Part shown: in pieces, positions 33,124 to 41,482 of the stretch | Layout of the letters: each line of letters starts with the position of its first letter | Numbering within the stretch: the stretch's first letter is position 1 | From: Tsuneonella sp. CC-YZS046 | GTDB taxonomy: Bacteria > Pseudomonadota > Alphaproteobacteria > Sphingomonadales > Sphingomonadaceae | Length of the DNA stretch: 64,000 bases | Assembly (NCBI RefSeq): GCF_035581365.1 | Contig: NZ_CP141590.1 | Coordinates: 2,600,001-2,664,000, forward strand | Reading direction: 5' to 3' | Translations under genes and position numbers: made by a program | Notes under the pieces: model-generated | The model's input: only the letters and a program-made list of their open reading frames with translations | Databases searched by the model: none | Told to the model about the DNA's origin: nothing

Positions 33124-33825
33124 ATGCGTCGCGTTCTCGCCGCCGGCTTGACCCTGGCCCTCGCCGCTTGCGGGGGCGGAGACGATTTCTCCCTCGATGT
33201 CGGGCGCCCGGCCGCCCGCGTCTATGGCCAGCTTTCCTCGCTGGATGGCGGGATGGTGCGCCAGATCCTGGGCTTGCCCGCAATCAGGCGCAGCAATCCG
33301 GCGGATGGGGAGCTGCTCTATACGATCCCCGGAAGCGGTGGAAATGGCGACGGGACGCTGGCCTTCCGGATCGAGCCGCAGGGCGAGAACCAGGCCCGGG
33401 TCCATGTGAATCTCGAATTGCCGACGATCAGGACGCGAATCCAGGGCATCGACAAGGTTCTGAACGAAAACCGCGCCGAAAACATGCTGCAGGACAAGCT
33501 CGATCAATGGGCGGCGAACATCAGATCGGGCGGATCGGGGCATGAGCATATTCTGCGGATCGACGAAATGCTGGGCGCCCTGACGCTGGCGATGAACCCC
33601 GACCGGATCGACAAGGTGCTGGCGATGTCGGAAAAGCCGGAGATACTGGCCGAATTCCTGGGCGATCGGATGGCGTGGGAAAGCGCATCGGGCGAATTCA
33701 GCCGGGCCGACGCCCCGATGAGCGATCCCGAACGGGACGCGGCCCAGTTCGCGGAACCGATGGACAAGGCCACCGGCAGCGATCCTTCCTGGGACAGCCA
33801 GCGCTATGGCGATCCCGGCTACTAG
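33124..33825 (+). CDS. Conserved lipoprotein of unknown function
   Basis: A 233-residue protein with a short lipoprotein signal (MRRVLAAGLTLALAAC, lipobox LAAC, Cys16). The mature part starts Gly/Asp-rich, then shows alternating beta-like segments (GRPAARVYGQLSSLDG, LAFRIEPQGENQARVHVNLELP) and a helical C-terminal half (IDKVLNENRAENMLQDKLDQW). I do not recognise the family beyond similar sphingomonad lipoproteins. The ATG at 33124 has GGGGGAAG upstream; an upstream extension lacks a signal peptide. It is divergent from plcP, sharing a 193-bp gap, and converges on the quinone oxidoreductase. Confidence 0.8.
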   Translation: MRRVLAAGLTLALAACGGGDDFSLDVGRPAARVYGQLSSLDGGMVRQILGLPAIRRSNPADGELLYTIPGSGGNGDGTLAFRIEPQGENQARVHVNLELPTIRTRIQGIDKVLNENRAENMLQDKLDQWAANIRSGGSGHEHILRIDEMLGALTLAMNPDRIDKVLAMSEKPEILAEFLGDRMAWESASGEFSRADAPMSDPERDAAQFAEPMDKATGSDPSWDSQRYGDPGY

Positions 33826-33827
33826 GA

Positions 33828-34829
33828 TCAGGGCCGCAGCACGATCTTGCCGATATGTTCGCCCGCCTCCATCCGGCGATGGGCGGACGCGGCCTCTTCC
33901 AGCGGGAAGACCTGATCCATCACCGGCCGCAAGGCGCCTTCCTGCACCAGCGGCCACACTTCGCGCGCGATTTCCTGCGCAAGCACCGCCTTGAAATCGT
34001 CCGAGCGCGGGCGCAGCGTCGAGCCGGTAAGGCTGTAGCGCCGCGTCATCACCTGCGCCATGTTGATCTCGGCCCTCGCCCCGCCCTGCACCGCGATCGT
34101 CACATGGCGGCCGTCCTCGGCCAGGCATTTGAGATTGCGGGCGACATAATCCCCGGCCACCATGTCGAGCACCAGCGCAACCCCCCGGCCCTCCGTGATC
34201 GCCTGCACGGCCTCCACGAAATCCGTGGACCTATAGTTGATCGCGTGCGCCGCGCCGATCTCCACTGCGGCGGCGCATTTCTGGTCGGACCCGCAGGTGA
34301 CGATCACGGTGAGGCCGAACAGCCGCCCGAGCATCGCCGCCATCGTGCCAATGCCGCTGGTGCCGCCGTGGACCAGAATCGTTTCGCCCTCGCACGCCCA
34401 GCCGCGCTCGAACAGATTGTGCCACACGGTGAACAATGTCTCGGGCAAGGCTGCCGCCTGGTCCGGCGCAAGACCCTCCGGCACCGGCAGGCAGTGATCC
34501 GCCCGGGCGAGGCAATATTCCGCATATCCGCCGCCGGAAACCAGGGCGCAGACCTGCTGGTTGAGCAGTTCAGGCTCCACCCCCTCGCCCACCGCCACTA
34601 CCTGGCCCGACACCTCCAGCCCAAGGATCGGCGATGCGCCCGGCGGCGGCGGATAATTGCCCTGCCGCTGGATCACGTCGGGCCGGTTCACGCCGGCGAA
34701 CGCCACCTTGACGAGCAGCTGCCCGGGATCGGGCCGGGGCACCGCGACTTCGGAAACCCGAAGCACTTCCGGTCCGCCTGGCTCAGCGAATGTGATGGCC
34801 CGCATGGCAGCGGGCGGATTTACGGCCAT
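33828..34829 (-). CDS. NAD(P)H-quinone oxidoreductase (zinc-free MDR, PIG3 type)
   Basis: A 333-residue medium-chain reductase. After a 13-residue lead, MRAITFAEPGGPEVL opens the catalytic domain with VKVAFAGVNRPDVIQRQGNYPPPPGASPILGLEVSG (shown in part), typical of the PIG3/TP53I3-like quinone oxidoreductases. The nucleotide-binding motif is ILVHGGTSGIGTMAAMLGRLFG, and GSDQKCAAAVEIGAAHAINY follows. The Cys/His zinc ligands of alcohol dehydrogenases are absent. The start at 34829 has GGGGAGTGAAA before it; the next Met (MRAIT) is possible too. It converges on the lipoprotein gene two bases away, stop to stop. Confidence 0.9.
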   Translation of the reverse strand: MAVNPPAAMRAITFAEPGGPEVLRVSEVAVPRPDPGQLLVKVAFAGVNRPDVIQRQGNYPPPPGASPILGLEVSGQVVAVGEGVEPELLNQQVCALVSGGGYAEYCLARADHCLPVPEGLAPDQAAALPETLFTVWHNLFERGWACEGETILVHGGTSGIGTMAAMLGRLFGLTVIVTCGSDQKCAAAVEIGAAHAINYRSTDFVEAVQAITEGRGVALVLDMVAGDYVARNLKCLAEDGRHVTIAVQGGARAEINMAQVMTRRYSLTGSTLRPRSDDFKAVLAQEIAREVWPLVQEGALRPVMDQVFPLEEAASAHRRMEAGEHIGKIVLRP

Positions 34830-34925
34830 TTTCACTCCCCAGTGTGCCCCAACCGCAACGTTCCATCGAGAAGTAGCGGGATGCCCCATTGACAGCAAGG
34901 CGCGCGCGCGGGATGCTGCGTTGCA

Positions 34926-35132
34926 ATGGACGAAGATGATCGCCCCCGGTTACGTGGCGATGCAGCCACCCGGCTCTCGGCGGAGAGCCTCGACAGCTAT
35001 TCGCAGCACGAGCTGGAAACACGCATTCGCCTGCTGGAAGCGGAAATCGCCAGGGTCGAATCCCATCGCCTCAAGGCCGCTGCCCACCGGCAGACTGCGG
35101 ATTCCCTGTTCAAGCCAAGGGCCGAGAGTTGA
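34926..35132 (+). CDS. DUF1192 family small protein
   Basis: A 68-residue soluble protein of the DUF1192 family found across alphaproteobacteria. It has an acidic start (MDEDDRPRLRGD), then LSAESLDSYSQHELETRIRLLEAEIARVESHR (shown in part), a Leu-zipper-like helix, and the conserved end KAAAHRQTADSLFKPRA. No enzymatic motif is visible and the function is unknown. It lies 113 bases upstream of clpA on the same strand. Confidence 0.85.
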   Translation: MDEDDRPRLRGDAATRLSAESLDSYSQHELETRIRLLEAEIARVESHRLKAAAHRQTADSLFKPRAES

Positions 35133-35245
35133 GGCGGGCCGCCTCTCGCAATCGGGCGGCCGATCCCCATATTGGCGGGGTCAAGTTCATTTTCCACAGT
35201 TTTCAGGCCATTCGCCGATATTCACACGCAAGGGACGCATAAGAG

Positions 35246-37606
35246 ATGCCCAGTTTCGCCCAGAACCTTGAAAACACGCTCCACGCCGCGCTGAGCAATG
35301 CCGCGGACCGGAGCCACGAATATGCGACGCTGGAACACCTCTTGCTGGCGTTGATCGAGGATACGGATGCCGCCGAGGTGATGACCGCCTGCGGAGTGGA
35401 TCTGAACGATCTCGGCGATGTGGTCAGGCAATATCTCGATCAGGAATACCAGTCCCTGAAAACCGAGGACAAGGCCGATCCGCAGCCCACCGCCGGGTTC
35501 CAGCGCGTGATCCAGCGCGCCATCCTGCATGTCCAGTCCTCGGGCAAGGATACGGTGACGGGGGCCAATGTCCTGGTCGCCCTGTTCTCCGAGCGGGACA
35601 GCTACGCCGTATACTTCCTCCAGCAGCAGGACATGAGCCGGCTGGACGCGGTGAGCTATATCAGCCACGGCATCGGCAAGGGCGGACGGCAACTGGAAAG
35701 CCGCACGGCAAGCGGGGTCGAGGAACCGAGCCATAACGAGGAAAAGGTCGAAACCAAGTCCAGCGGCAGCGGCGGCAAGGACAGCGCGCTCGACCAGTTC
35801 TGCGTTAACCTCAACGAGAAGGCGCTGAACGGCAAGGTCGATCCGCTGATCGGGCGCGGGCCGGAAGTGGATCGCACCATCCAGATCCTCTGCCGCCGTT
35901 CCAAGAACAACCCGCTCTATGTGGGTGATCCCGGCGTCGGCAAGACCGCCATCGCCGAAGGCCTCGCCCGCAAGATCGTGGAAGGCGAAGTGCCCGATGT
36001 GCTGGCCGAAGCGGTGATCTATTCGCTCGACATGGGCTCGCTGCTGGCCGGCACGCGCTATCGCGGCGATTTCGAGGAACGGCTCAAGCAGGTGGTGTCC
36101 GAACTGGAAAAGATGCCGCATGCGATCCTGTTCATCGACGAGATCCACACGGTGATCGGCGCCGGCGCCACCAGCGGCGGGGCGATGGACGCATCCAACC
36201 TGCTCAAGCCCGCGCTTTCCGGCGGCACGATCCGCTGCATCGGCTCCACCACCTACAAGGAGTTCCGCAACCACTTCGAGAAGGATCGCGCGCTGCTGCG
36301 CCGGTTCCAGAAGATCGACGTCAACGAGCCGACGGTCGAGGACACGATCAAGATCCTGCGGGGCCTGCGGACCGCCTTCGAGGAGCATCACAACGTCAAA
36401 TACACACCGGATGCGATCAAGACCGCGGTGGAGCTTTCCGCCCGCTACATCAACGACCGCAAGCTGCCCGACAAGGCGATCGACGTGATCGACGAGGTGG
36501 GCGCGATGCAGATGCTCGTCCCGCCCAGCCGGCGGCGCAAGACCATCACCGCGCGCGAGATCGAGAAGGTGATCGCCACCATGGCCCGCATCCCGCCGAA
36601 ATCGGTGAGCAGCGACGACCGCAAGGCGCTGGAGCATCTCGAGCGGGACCTGAAGCGCGTGGTCTATGGCCAGGACAAGGCGATCGCCGTCCTGTCGAGC
36701 GCCATGAAGCTGAGCCGGGCCGGGCTGCGCGATCCGGATAAGCCGATCGGCAGCTTCCTGTTCTCCGGCCCCACCGGCGTCGGCAAGACGGAAGTCGCCC
36801 GGCAGCTCGCCAGCATCATGGGCATTCCGCTGCAGCGTTTCGACATGTCGGAATATATGGAGCGCCACTCCGTCAGCCGGCTGATCGGCGCGCCTCCGGG
36901 CTATGTCGGCTACGATCAGGGCGGCTTGCTGACCGACGCGGTGGACCAGCAGCCGCATTGCGTGCTGCTGCTGGACGAGATCGAGAAGGCGCATCCCGAC
37001 CTGTTCAACATCCTGCTGCAGGTGATGGATAACGGCCGGCTGACGGATCACCACGGCAAGACCGTGGATTTCCGCAATGTCGTGCTTATCATGACCACCA
37101 ATGCGGGCGCTTCCGACATGGCGCGGCAGGGCATCGGCTTCGGCGATGTCAGCAAGGAGGATGCGGGCGACGAGGCGGTGAAGCAGATGTTCACCCCGGA
37201 GTTCCGCAATCGCCTGGATGCGATCGTGCCGTTCGCCTACCTCGGGCAGGAGACGGTCAGCCGCGTGGTCGACAAGTTCATCCTGCAGCTCGAACTGCAG
37301 CTGGCCGACCAGAACGTGCATATCCAGTTCGATACCGATGCGCGCAAATGGCTGGCCCAGCGCGGCTATGACAAGCTCTATGGCGCCCGGCCGATGGCCC
37401 GGCTGATCCAGGAGAAGGTCAAGCAGCCGCTTGCCGAGGAATTGCTGTTCGGCAAGCTCTCCCAGGGTGGCGAGGTGCATGTCAGCGTGAAGGAGGACAA
37501 GCTCAATTTCGAGCTGGCTCCGGCAGCGCCCCGGGTCGTCAAGCAGAAGCCGAAGCGCAGGAGAGGGGCGGCAACCCCGGAAAAGAGCGGCGGCAAGCAG
37601 GATTGA
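35246..37606 (+). CDS. clpA: ATP-dependent Clp protease ATP-binding subunit ClpA
   Basis: A 786-residue AAA+ unfoldase that feeds proteins to ClpP. The Clp N-domain (PSFAQNLENTLHAAL and its repeat) binds the adaptor ClpS. The first AAA module has Walker A GDPGVGKT near residue 226 and Walker B ILFIDEIH; the second has GPTGVGKT near residue 507 and VLLLDEIEKAH. The ClpP-docking IGF loop is visible in MARQGIGFGD near residue 629. The long middle domain of ClpB is absent, confirming ClpA. The Lys/Arg-rich C-terminal tail (KQKPKRRRG) is an extension. clpS and clpP are not in the window. Confidence 0.97.
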   Translation: MPSFAQNLENTLHAALSNAADRSHEYATLEHLLLALIEDTDAAEVMTACGVDLNDLGDVVRQYLDQEYQSLKTEDKADPQPTAGFQRVIQRAILHVQSSGKDTVTGANVLVALFSERDSYAVYFLQQQDMSRLDAVSYISHGIGKGGRQLESRTASGVEEPSHNEEKVETKSSGSGGKDSALDQFCVNLNEKALNGKVDPLIGRGPEVDRTIQILCRRSKNNPLYVGDPGVGKTAIAEGLARKIVEGEVPDVLAEAVIYSLDMGSLLAGTRYRGDFEERLKQVVSELEKMPHAILFIDEIHTVIGAGATSGGAMDASNLLKPALSGGTIRCIGSTTYKEFRNHFEKDRALLRRFQKIDVNEPTVEDTIKILRGLRTAFEEHHNVKYTPDAIKTAVELSARYINDRKLPDKAIDVIDEVGAMQMLVPPSRRRKTITAREIEKVIATMARIPPKSVSSDDRKALEHLERDLKRVVYGQDKAIAVLSSAMKLSRAGLRDPDKPIGSFLFSGPTGVGKTEVARQLASIMGIPLQRFDMSEYMERHSVSRLIGAPPGYVGYDQGGLLTDAVDQQPHCVLLLDEIEKAHPDLFNILLQVMDNGRLTDHHGKTVDFRNVVLIMTTNAGASDMARQGIGFGDVSKEDAGDEAVKQMFTPEFRNRLDAIVPFAYLGQETVSRVVDKFILQLELQLADQNVHIQFDTDARKWLAQRGYDKLYGARPMARLIQEKVKQPLAEELLFGKLSQGGEVHVSVKEDKLNFELAPAAPRVVKQKPKRRRGAATPEKSGGKQD

Positions 37607-37616
37607 ATGGAATGTT

Positions 37617-37642
37617 CCGGCCTGTCCGCAGGGGCAGGCCGG
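37617..37642. terminator. Hairpin between convergent clpA and EF-hand genes
   Basis: CCGGCCTG pairs perfectly with CAGGCCGG over a ten-base loop, ten bases after the clpA stop and 24 bases beyond the EF-hand stop. There is no T-run, so it may be a transcript-protecting structure or a weak two-way terminator. Confidence 0.42.
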
Positions 37643-37665
37643 ATCGCATCAGGACAGGCGTCCCC

Positions 37666-38169
37666 TCAAGGGCTGTCGGAATCCGGCTTTTCCCTGGCGT
37701 CCCATTCCTCGCGCGTGATCCAGCCATCCTCGTTCGCGTCCGCCCGCGCGAACTCCGCATTGGACATGGCGAACCATTCCGCCAGAGTCAGCTTCTTGTC
37801 CCCATCGCTGTCACCGGCCGCGATCCGCTTTTCCGAAGCCGGTTCCGTGGGCAGGCCCAGCGATACGCGCGCCGCGTCCATTTCCTGCACGGTGATCGTG
37901 CCGTCCCGGTTGGCATCTATCGCCGCAAAGATCTTCTGCGCGGCCTGGCTGTGCTCCGTCGAGGTCAAGCGCCCGTCATGATCGGCATCCCTGCCGTCGA
38001 ACGAAGCGAGAGGCGCCGTTGCCGCGGGATCTTCCGTGACCGCCGGAACCGGCGTGGCCACGGCCGGCACGACCGCGCGCGCCTGCTCGTCAGGCCCGGT
38101 TTCCTTCTTCCCGCATCCCGCGAGCAAAGCGGCGGCCATGGCCGCACCCAGAATGATCCGTGCGTGCAT
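37666..38169 (-). CDS. EF-hand lipoprotein
   Basis: A 167-residue calcium-binding-type lipoprotein. The lipobox LAGC puts the lipidated Cys at 19. After an Ala/Pro/Val linker there are four EF-hand loops: DADHDGRLTSTE, DANRDGTITVQE, DSDGDKKLTLAE and DANEDGWITREE. All have Asp at positions 1 and 3 and Glu at 12, so they should bind metal. The third has Lys at position 6, where Gly is normal, and may be weaker. It is probably attached to the outer membrane facing the periplasm. Its role is unknown. It converges with clpA. Confidence 0.85.
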   Translation of the reverse strand: MHARIILGAAMAAALLAGCGKKETGPDEQARAVVPAVATPVPAVTEDPAATAPLASFDGRDADHDGRLTSTEHSQAAQKIFAAIDANRDGTITVQEMDAARVSLGLPTEPASEKRIAAGDSDGDKKLTLAEWFAMSNAEFARADANEDGWITREEWDAREKPDSDSP

Positions 38170-38279
38170 GGGTGCAATCCTCTCAAAACGCTTGCCCGAC
38201 TATCTCTAGCGCCTGTTGCGCGCTACGCAACAGACAGGATCGAAGCGGAACGATTTCGCGCAATCGCCGCTATGTTGCC

Positions 38280-39290
38280 ATGATGCGTCCGCCTTTTTCA
38301 TGGATCAGGCCGGAGCCCTGGGGCATCCGGATCGAACCGGCCGGCTGCTGGATCGATCCGGCGCGCCCGGTGGATCGCGCGCTCATTACCCACGGTCACG
38401 CCGACCATGCCCGCGGCGGCCATGCGCAAACCATAGCAACGCCGGAAACCCTTGCGATCATGGCCTTGCGCTATGGCACCGACGCAGGCGCGGTGCCGGT
38501 GGAATATGGGGAAGAAATCACGTTGGCGAAGGGTGTCACCGCGCGGTTCATCCCGGCGGGCCATGTTCTCGGCTCCGCGCAGATATTGCTCGAACATGCC
38601 GGAGAGCGGGTGATCGTGACAGGCGACTACAAGCGGTGTCCGGACCCGACTTGCGCGCCCTTCGAAGTTGCGCCGTGCGACTTGCTGATCACCGAAGCGA
38701 CCTTCGGCCTGCCGGTGTTCATCCACCCGCCGGTCGAAGATGAAATCGCCAAGCTGCTGGCTGCCCGCAACGCCCATCCCGGCCGCTGCGTTCTGGTCGG
38801 GGCCTATGCGCTGGGCAAGGCCCAGCGCGTCATCGCGCAATTGCGCCTGGCGGGCTATGCCGAGCCGATCTGGCTGCATGGCGCGATGGAGCGCATGTGC
38901 CGGTTGTATGAGGACTTCGGCATCGAACTCGGCCCGTTGCGGCTGGTGGCGGAAGCCGGGAAAGCCGACGATCTGCGCGGCCAGATCGTGATCTGCCCGC
39001 CCGGCGCGCTGAATGACCGCTGGAACCGCCGCCTGCCCGATCCGGTCACCGCCATGGCGTCAGGCTGGATGCGGGTGCGCCAGCGCGCCCGGCAGCGCAA
39101 TGTGGAGCTGCCGCTGATTATCTCGGACCATGCGGACTGGAACGAGCTTACCCGGACGATCGAGCAGATAGACCCTCGGGAGAGCTGGATAACCCATGGC
39201 CGCGAGGAAGCGCTGCTGCGCTGGCACCAGCTGCACCAGCGCCGCGCCCGGGCGCTGGCCATGGTCGGCTATGAGGACGAGGACGATTGA
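38280..39290 (+). CDS. Ligase-associated DNA exonuclease (metallo-beta-lactamase fold)
   Basis: A 336-residue protein of the metallo-beta-lactamase/beta-CASP-like nuclease group found beside ATP-dependent DNA ligases. The metal motif is THGHADHARGG (HxHxDH). HVLGSAQILLEHAGERVIVTGDYKR, ITEATFGLPVF and, near the end, ISDHADWNEL with THGREEAL supply the remaining ligands. It has ATG ATG at 38280/38283; upstream in-frame codons overlap the divergent EF-hand gene. Its TGA overlaps the ligase ATG (TGATG). In other genomes the same module also has an Lhr-like helicase and a phosphoesterase; neither is next to it here. Confidence 0.9.
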   Translation: MMRPPFSWIRPEPWGIRIEPAGCWIDPARPVDRALITHGHADHARGGHAQTIATPETLAIMALRYGTDAGAVPVEYGEEITLAKGVTARFIPAGHVLGSAQILLEHAGERVIVTGDYKRCPDPTCAPFEVAPCDLLITEATFGLPVFIHPPVEDEIAKLLAARNAHPGRCVLVGAYALGKAQRVIAQLRLAGYAEPIWLHGAMERMCRLYEDFGIELGPLRLVAEAGKADDLRGQIVICPPGALNDRWNRRLPDPVTAMASGWMRVRQRARQRNVELPLIISDHADWNELTRTIEQIDPRESWITHGREEALLRWHQLHQRRARALAMVGYEDEDD

Positions 39291-40885
39291 TGGAGCGCTT
39301 CGCCGCCCTGCTCGACGCTCTGGTCTACACCCGGTCGCGCAACGCCAAGCTGGAACTCATCGCCGACTATCTGCGGCAGACGCTCGATCCCGACCGGGGC
39401 TGGGCCTTGGCGGCGCTGACCGGAAGCCTCGATTTTCCCGCGGTCAAATCCTCCACTATCCGCGCGCTGCTGCAGAACCGGATCGACCCGGTGCTGTGGA
39501 CCCTGTCGCGCGACTATGTCGGCGACACGGCCGAGACCGCCAGCCTGCTGTGGCCGGAGCCGGATGGCGCAAGGGCCGACCCGCCCGGCGTTTCGGAAGT
39601 GGTGAAGCATCTGCGGGGCATGACCCGCTCCACCGCGGCCGCCGAATTGGCGGCGCTGCTGGACCGGCTCGACGCCTCGGGCCGCTATGCCCTGCTCAAG
39701 CTCGCGACCGGCGGGATGCGGATCGGCATTTCCGCCCGCCTCGCCAAGACGGCCTTCGCCCAGGCCTTTGGAGTGCCATTGGACGAGGTGGAGGAATATT
39801 GGCACGGGCTGGAGCCGCCCTACGCCCCCTTGTTCGACTGGGCGGCGCATGGGCAGCCCCCGCCGGATACGGAAAACCTGCCGCTGTTCCGGCCCTTCAT
39901 GCTGGCCCATCCGCTGGAAGGCGCGACGATCGACGTGACGGACTATGTCGCGGAGTGGAAATGGGACGGCATTCGCGTGCAGACAGTCCATGCCGCCGGC
40001 GAAACCCGTGTGTTCTCGCGTTCGGGCGACGATATTTCGCACAGCTTCCCGGAAATCGCGGAGGCTTTGCGCATTCCCGCCGTGCTCGATGGCGAACTGC
40101 TGGTGCGCGGCTCGCATCAGGGCGGCGAGGAAGGCGGCGCGGCCAGCTTCAACGCCTTGCAGCAGCGGCTGGGCCGCAAGCTGGTGAGCAGGAGGATGCT
40201 GGAGCAGGCGCCCGCCTTCGTCCGGCTCTACGACGTGCTGATCCTCGAAGGCGAGGATCTGCGTCCCCTGCCCTGGAGCGAACGGCGGATACTGCTGGAA
40301 CGGCTGATCGAACGCCTGCCCGCCAGCCATTTCGACCTGTCGCAGATGCTACCGGCGGACAGCTTCGAACAGCTGGCGGCGATCCGCGCGGCGGCGCGAG
40401 ACGATTCCATCGAAGGGCTGATGCTCAAGCGGCGCGACAGCCCCTATGTGGCGGGGCGCCGGACCGGGCTGTGGTATAAATGGAAGCGCGACCCGCTGCT
40501 GGTCGATTGCGTGCTGATGTATGCCCAGCGCGGATCGGGCAAGCGCTCCAGCTTCTATTCCGACTATACGTTCGGCTGCTGGGATGGCGATCCCGATCAG
40601 GGAGCGGAACTGCTGCCCGTGGGCAAGGCCTATTCCGGCTTCACCGATGAGGAGCTGAAATGGCTCGACCGGCATGTCCGCACCCATACCGTCAATCGCT
40701 TCGGCCCCGTGCGGGAAACCGACAAGAGCCTGGTGTTCGAAGTCGCGTTCGATTCCATCCATCCCAGCAAGCGCCACAAATCCGGGCTCGCCATGCGCTT
40801 TCCCCGCATCCATCGCATCCGCAAGGACAAGCCAGCCTACGAGGCGGACCGCATCGAAAGCCTGAAGGCCCTGATTCGCGATTGA
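39290..40885 (+). CDS. ATP-dependent DNA ligase (PP_1105 family)
   Basis: A 531-residue ATP-dependent ligase that seals DNA nicks. The N-terminal helical DNA-binding domain (about 1-200) has LKLATGGMRIGISARLAKTA. The nucleotidyltransferase domain has motif I EWKWDGIRVQ with the Lys that takes AMP, then VFSRSGDDISHSFPEI, VLDGELL, VRLYDVLILEGED, IEGLMLKRRDSPY (motif IV) and LWYKWKRDP (motif V). The OB-fold with SLVFEVAFDSIHPSKRHKSG closes the protein. A TTG three bases upstream could also start it. It is co-translated with the exonuclease, suggesting a joint repair role. The essential NAD-dependent ligase is expected elsewhere. Confidence 0.93.
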   Translation: MERFAALLDALVYTRSRNAKLELIADYLRQTLDPDRGWALAALTGSLDFPAVKSSTIRALLQNRIDPVLWTLSRDYVGDTAETASLLWPEPDGARADPPGVSEVVKHLRGMTRSTAAAELAALLDRLDASGRYALLKLATGGMRIGISARLAKTAFAQAFGVPLDEVEEYWHGLEPPYAPLFDWAAHGQPPPDTENLPLFRPFMLAHPLEGATIDVTDYVAEWKWDGIRVQTVHAAGETRVFSRSGDDISHSFPEIAEALRIPAVLDGELLVRGSHQGGEEGGAASFNALQQRLGRKLVSRRMLEQAPAFVRLYDVLILEGEDLRPLPWSERRILLERLIERLPASHFDLSQMLPADSFEQLAAIRAAARDDSIEGLMLKRRDSPYVAGRRTGLWYKWKRDPLLVDCVLMYAQRGSGKRSSFYSDYTFGCWDGDPDQGAELLPVGKAYSGFTDEELKWLDRHVRTHTVNRFGPVRETDKSLVFEVAFDSIHPSKRHKSGLAMRFPRIHRIRKDKPAYEADRIESLKALIRD

Positions 40886-40966
40886 AATTGCGCTGGATCA
40901 AGGACTGGCGCCCATGCCGGGGGCAGGAACAGGCTGCAAAATCTTGACCCGGAGAGACCGCCCGCC

Positions 40967-41365
40967 ATGGCCAGCCAGCCAGCATCCCAAAGAACCGCAT
41001 ATCAGGCACTCGGCGGACGAAGCGCGATCGAACGCATCGTCAATCGCTTCTACGATTTGATGGACCAGAACCCCGCCTATGCCGAATTGCGCGCCCTGCA
41101 CGCGGCCGACCTGGCGCCGATGCGGGAATCCCTGGCCGGATTCCTGACCGGCTGGAGCGGCGGCCCGCGCGACTGGTTCGAGGCCAACCCCAGCAAATGC
41201 ATGATGAGCGCGCATCGCGGCATTCCGGTCGACGCCCGGACGGCCCGGCAATGGGCCGACGCCATGCGCCGCGCGATAGAAGATTGCCCGCCCGAAGATC
41301 CGCGCGTCGGGCAAGCCATGGCCCAGGTGCTTGACGATATCGCTCTGGGCATGGCACGAGACTGA
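40967..41365 (+). CDS. Group II truncated hemoglobin
   Basis: A 132-residue 2-over-2 hemoglobin (TrHbO-like). AYQALGGRSAIERIVNRFYDLM opens the globin helices. MRESLAGFLTGWSGGPRDWFEANP and the proximal His83 in MMSAHRGIPVDA follow, then the G-helix Trp in RTARQWADAMRRAIED, a hallmark of group II. It probably binds O2 or reacts with NO or peroxides in the cytoplasm. GGAGAGA lies before the ATG. It is a stand-alone gene between the DNA ligase and the SulP transporter. Confidence 0.9.
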   Translation: MASQPASQRTAYQALGGRSAIERIVNRFYDLMDQNPAYAELRALHAADLAPMRESLAGFLTGWSGGPRDWFEANPSKCMMSAHRGIPVDARTARQWADAMRRAIEDCPPEDPRVGQAMAQVLDDIALGMARD

Positions 41366-41482
41366 ACATCATCACCTGAGAATGAAGCCGCGCCGGTCCT
41401 GCCGGCGAACTGCGATCCCATCGCAGAGGGGGCAAGCCGAGCCACGCTTGCCACGGCTGCATTCTTCCATTGGCGAGCAGGC

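Noticed and set aside
35222-37480. Minus-strand 752-codon open frame opposite clpA
   Set aside because: Antisense to a complete ClpA with all AAA+ motifs; His/Gly/Asp-rich composition typical of shadow frames.
38280-40885. Exonuclease-ligase pair as a phage-defence system
   Set aside because: Both match the known ligase-associated repair module; there is no sensor, toxin or other defence gene beside them.
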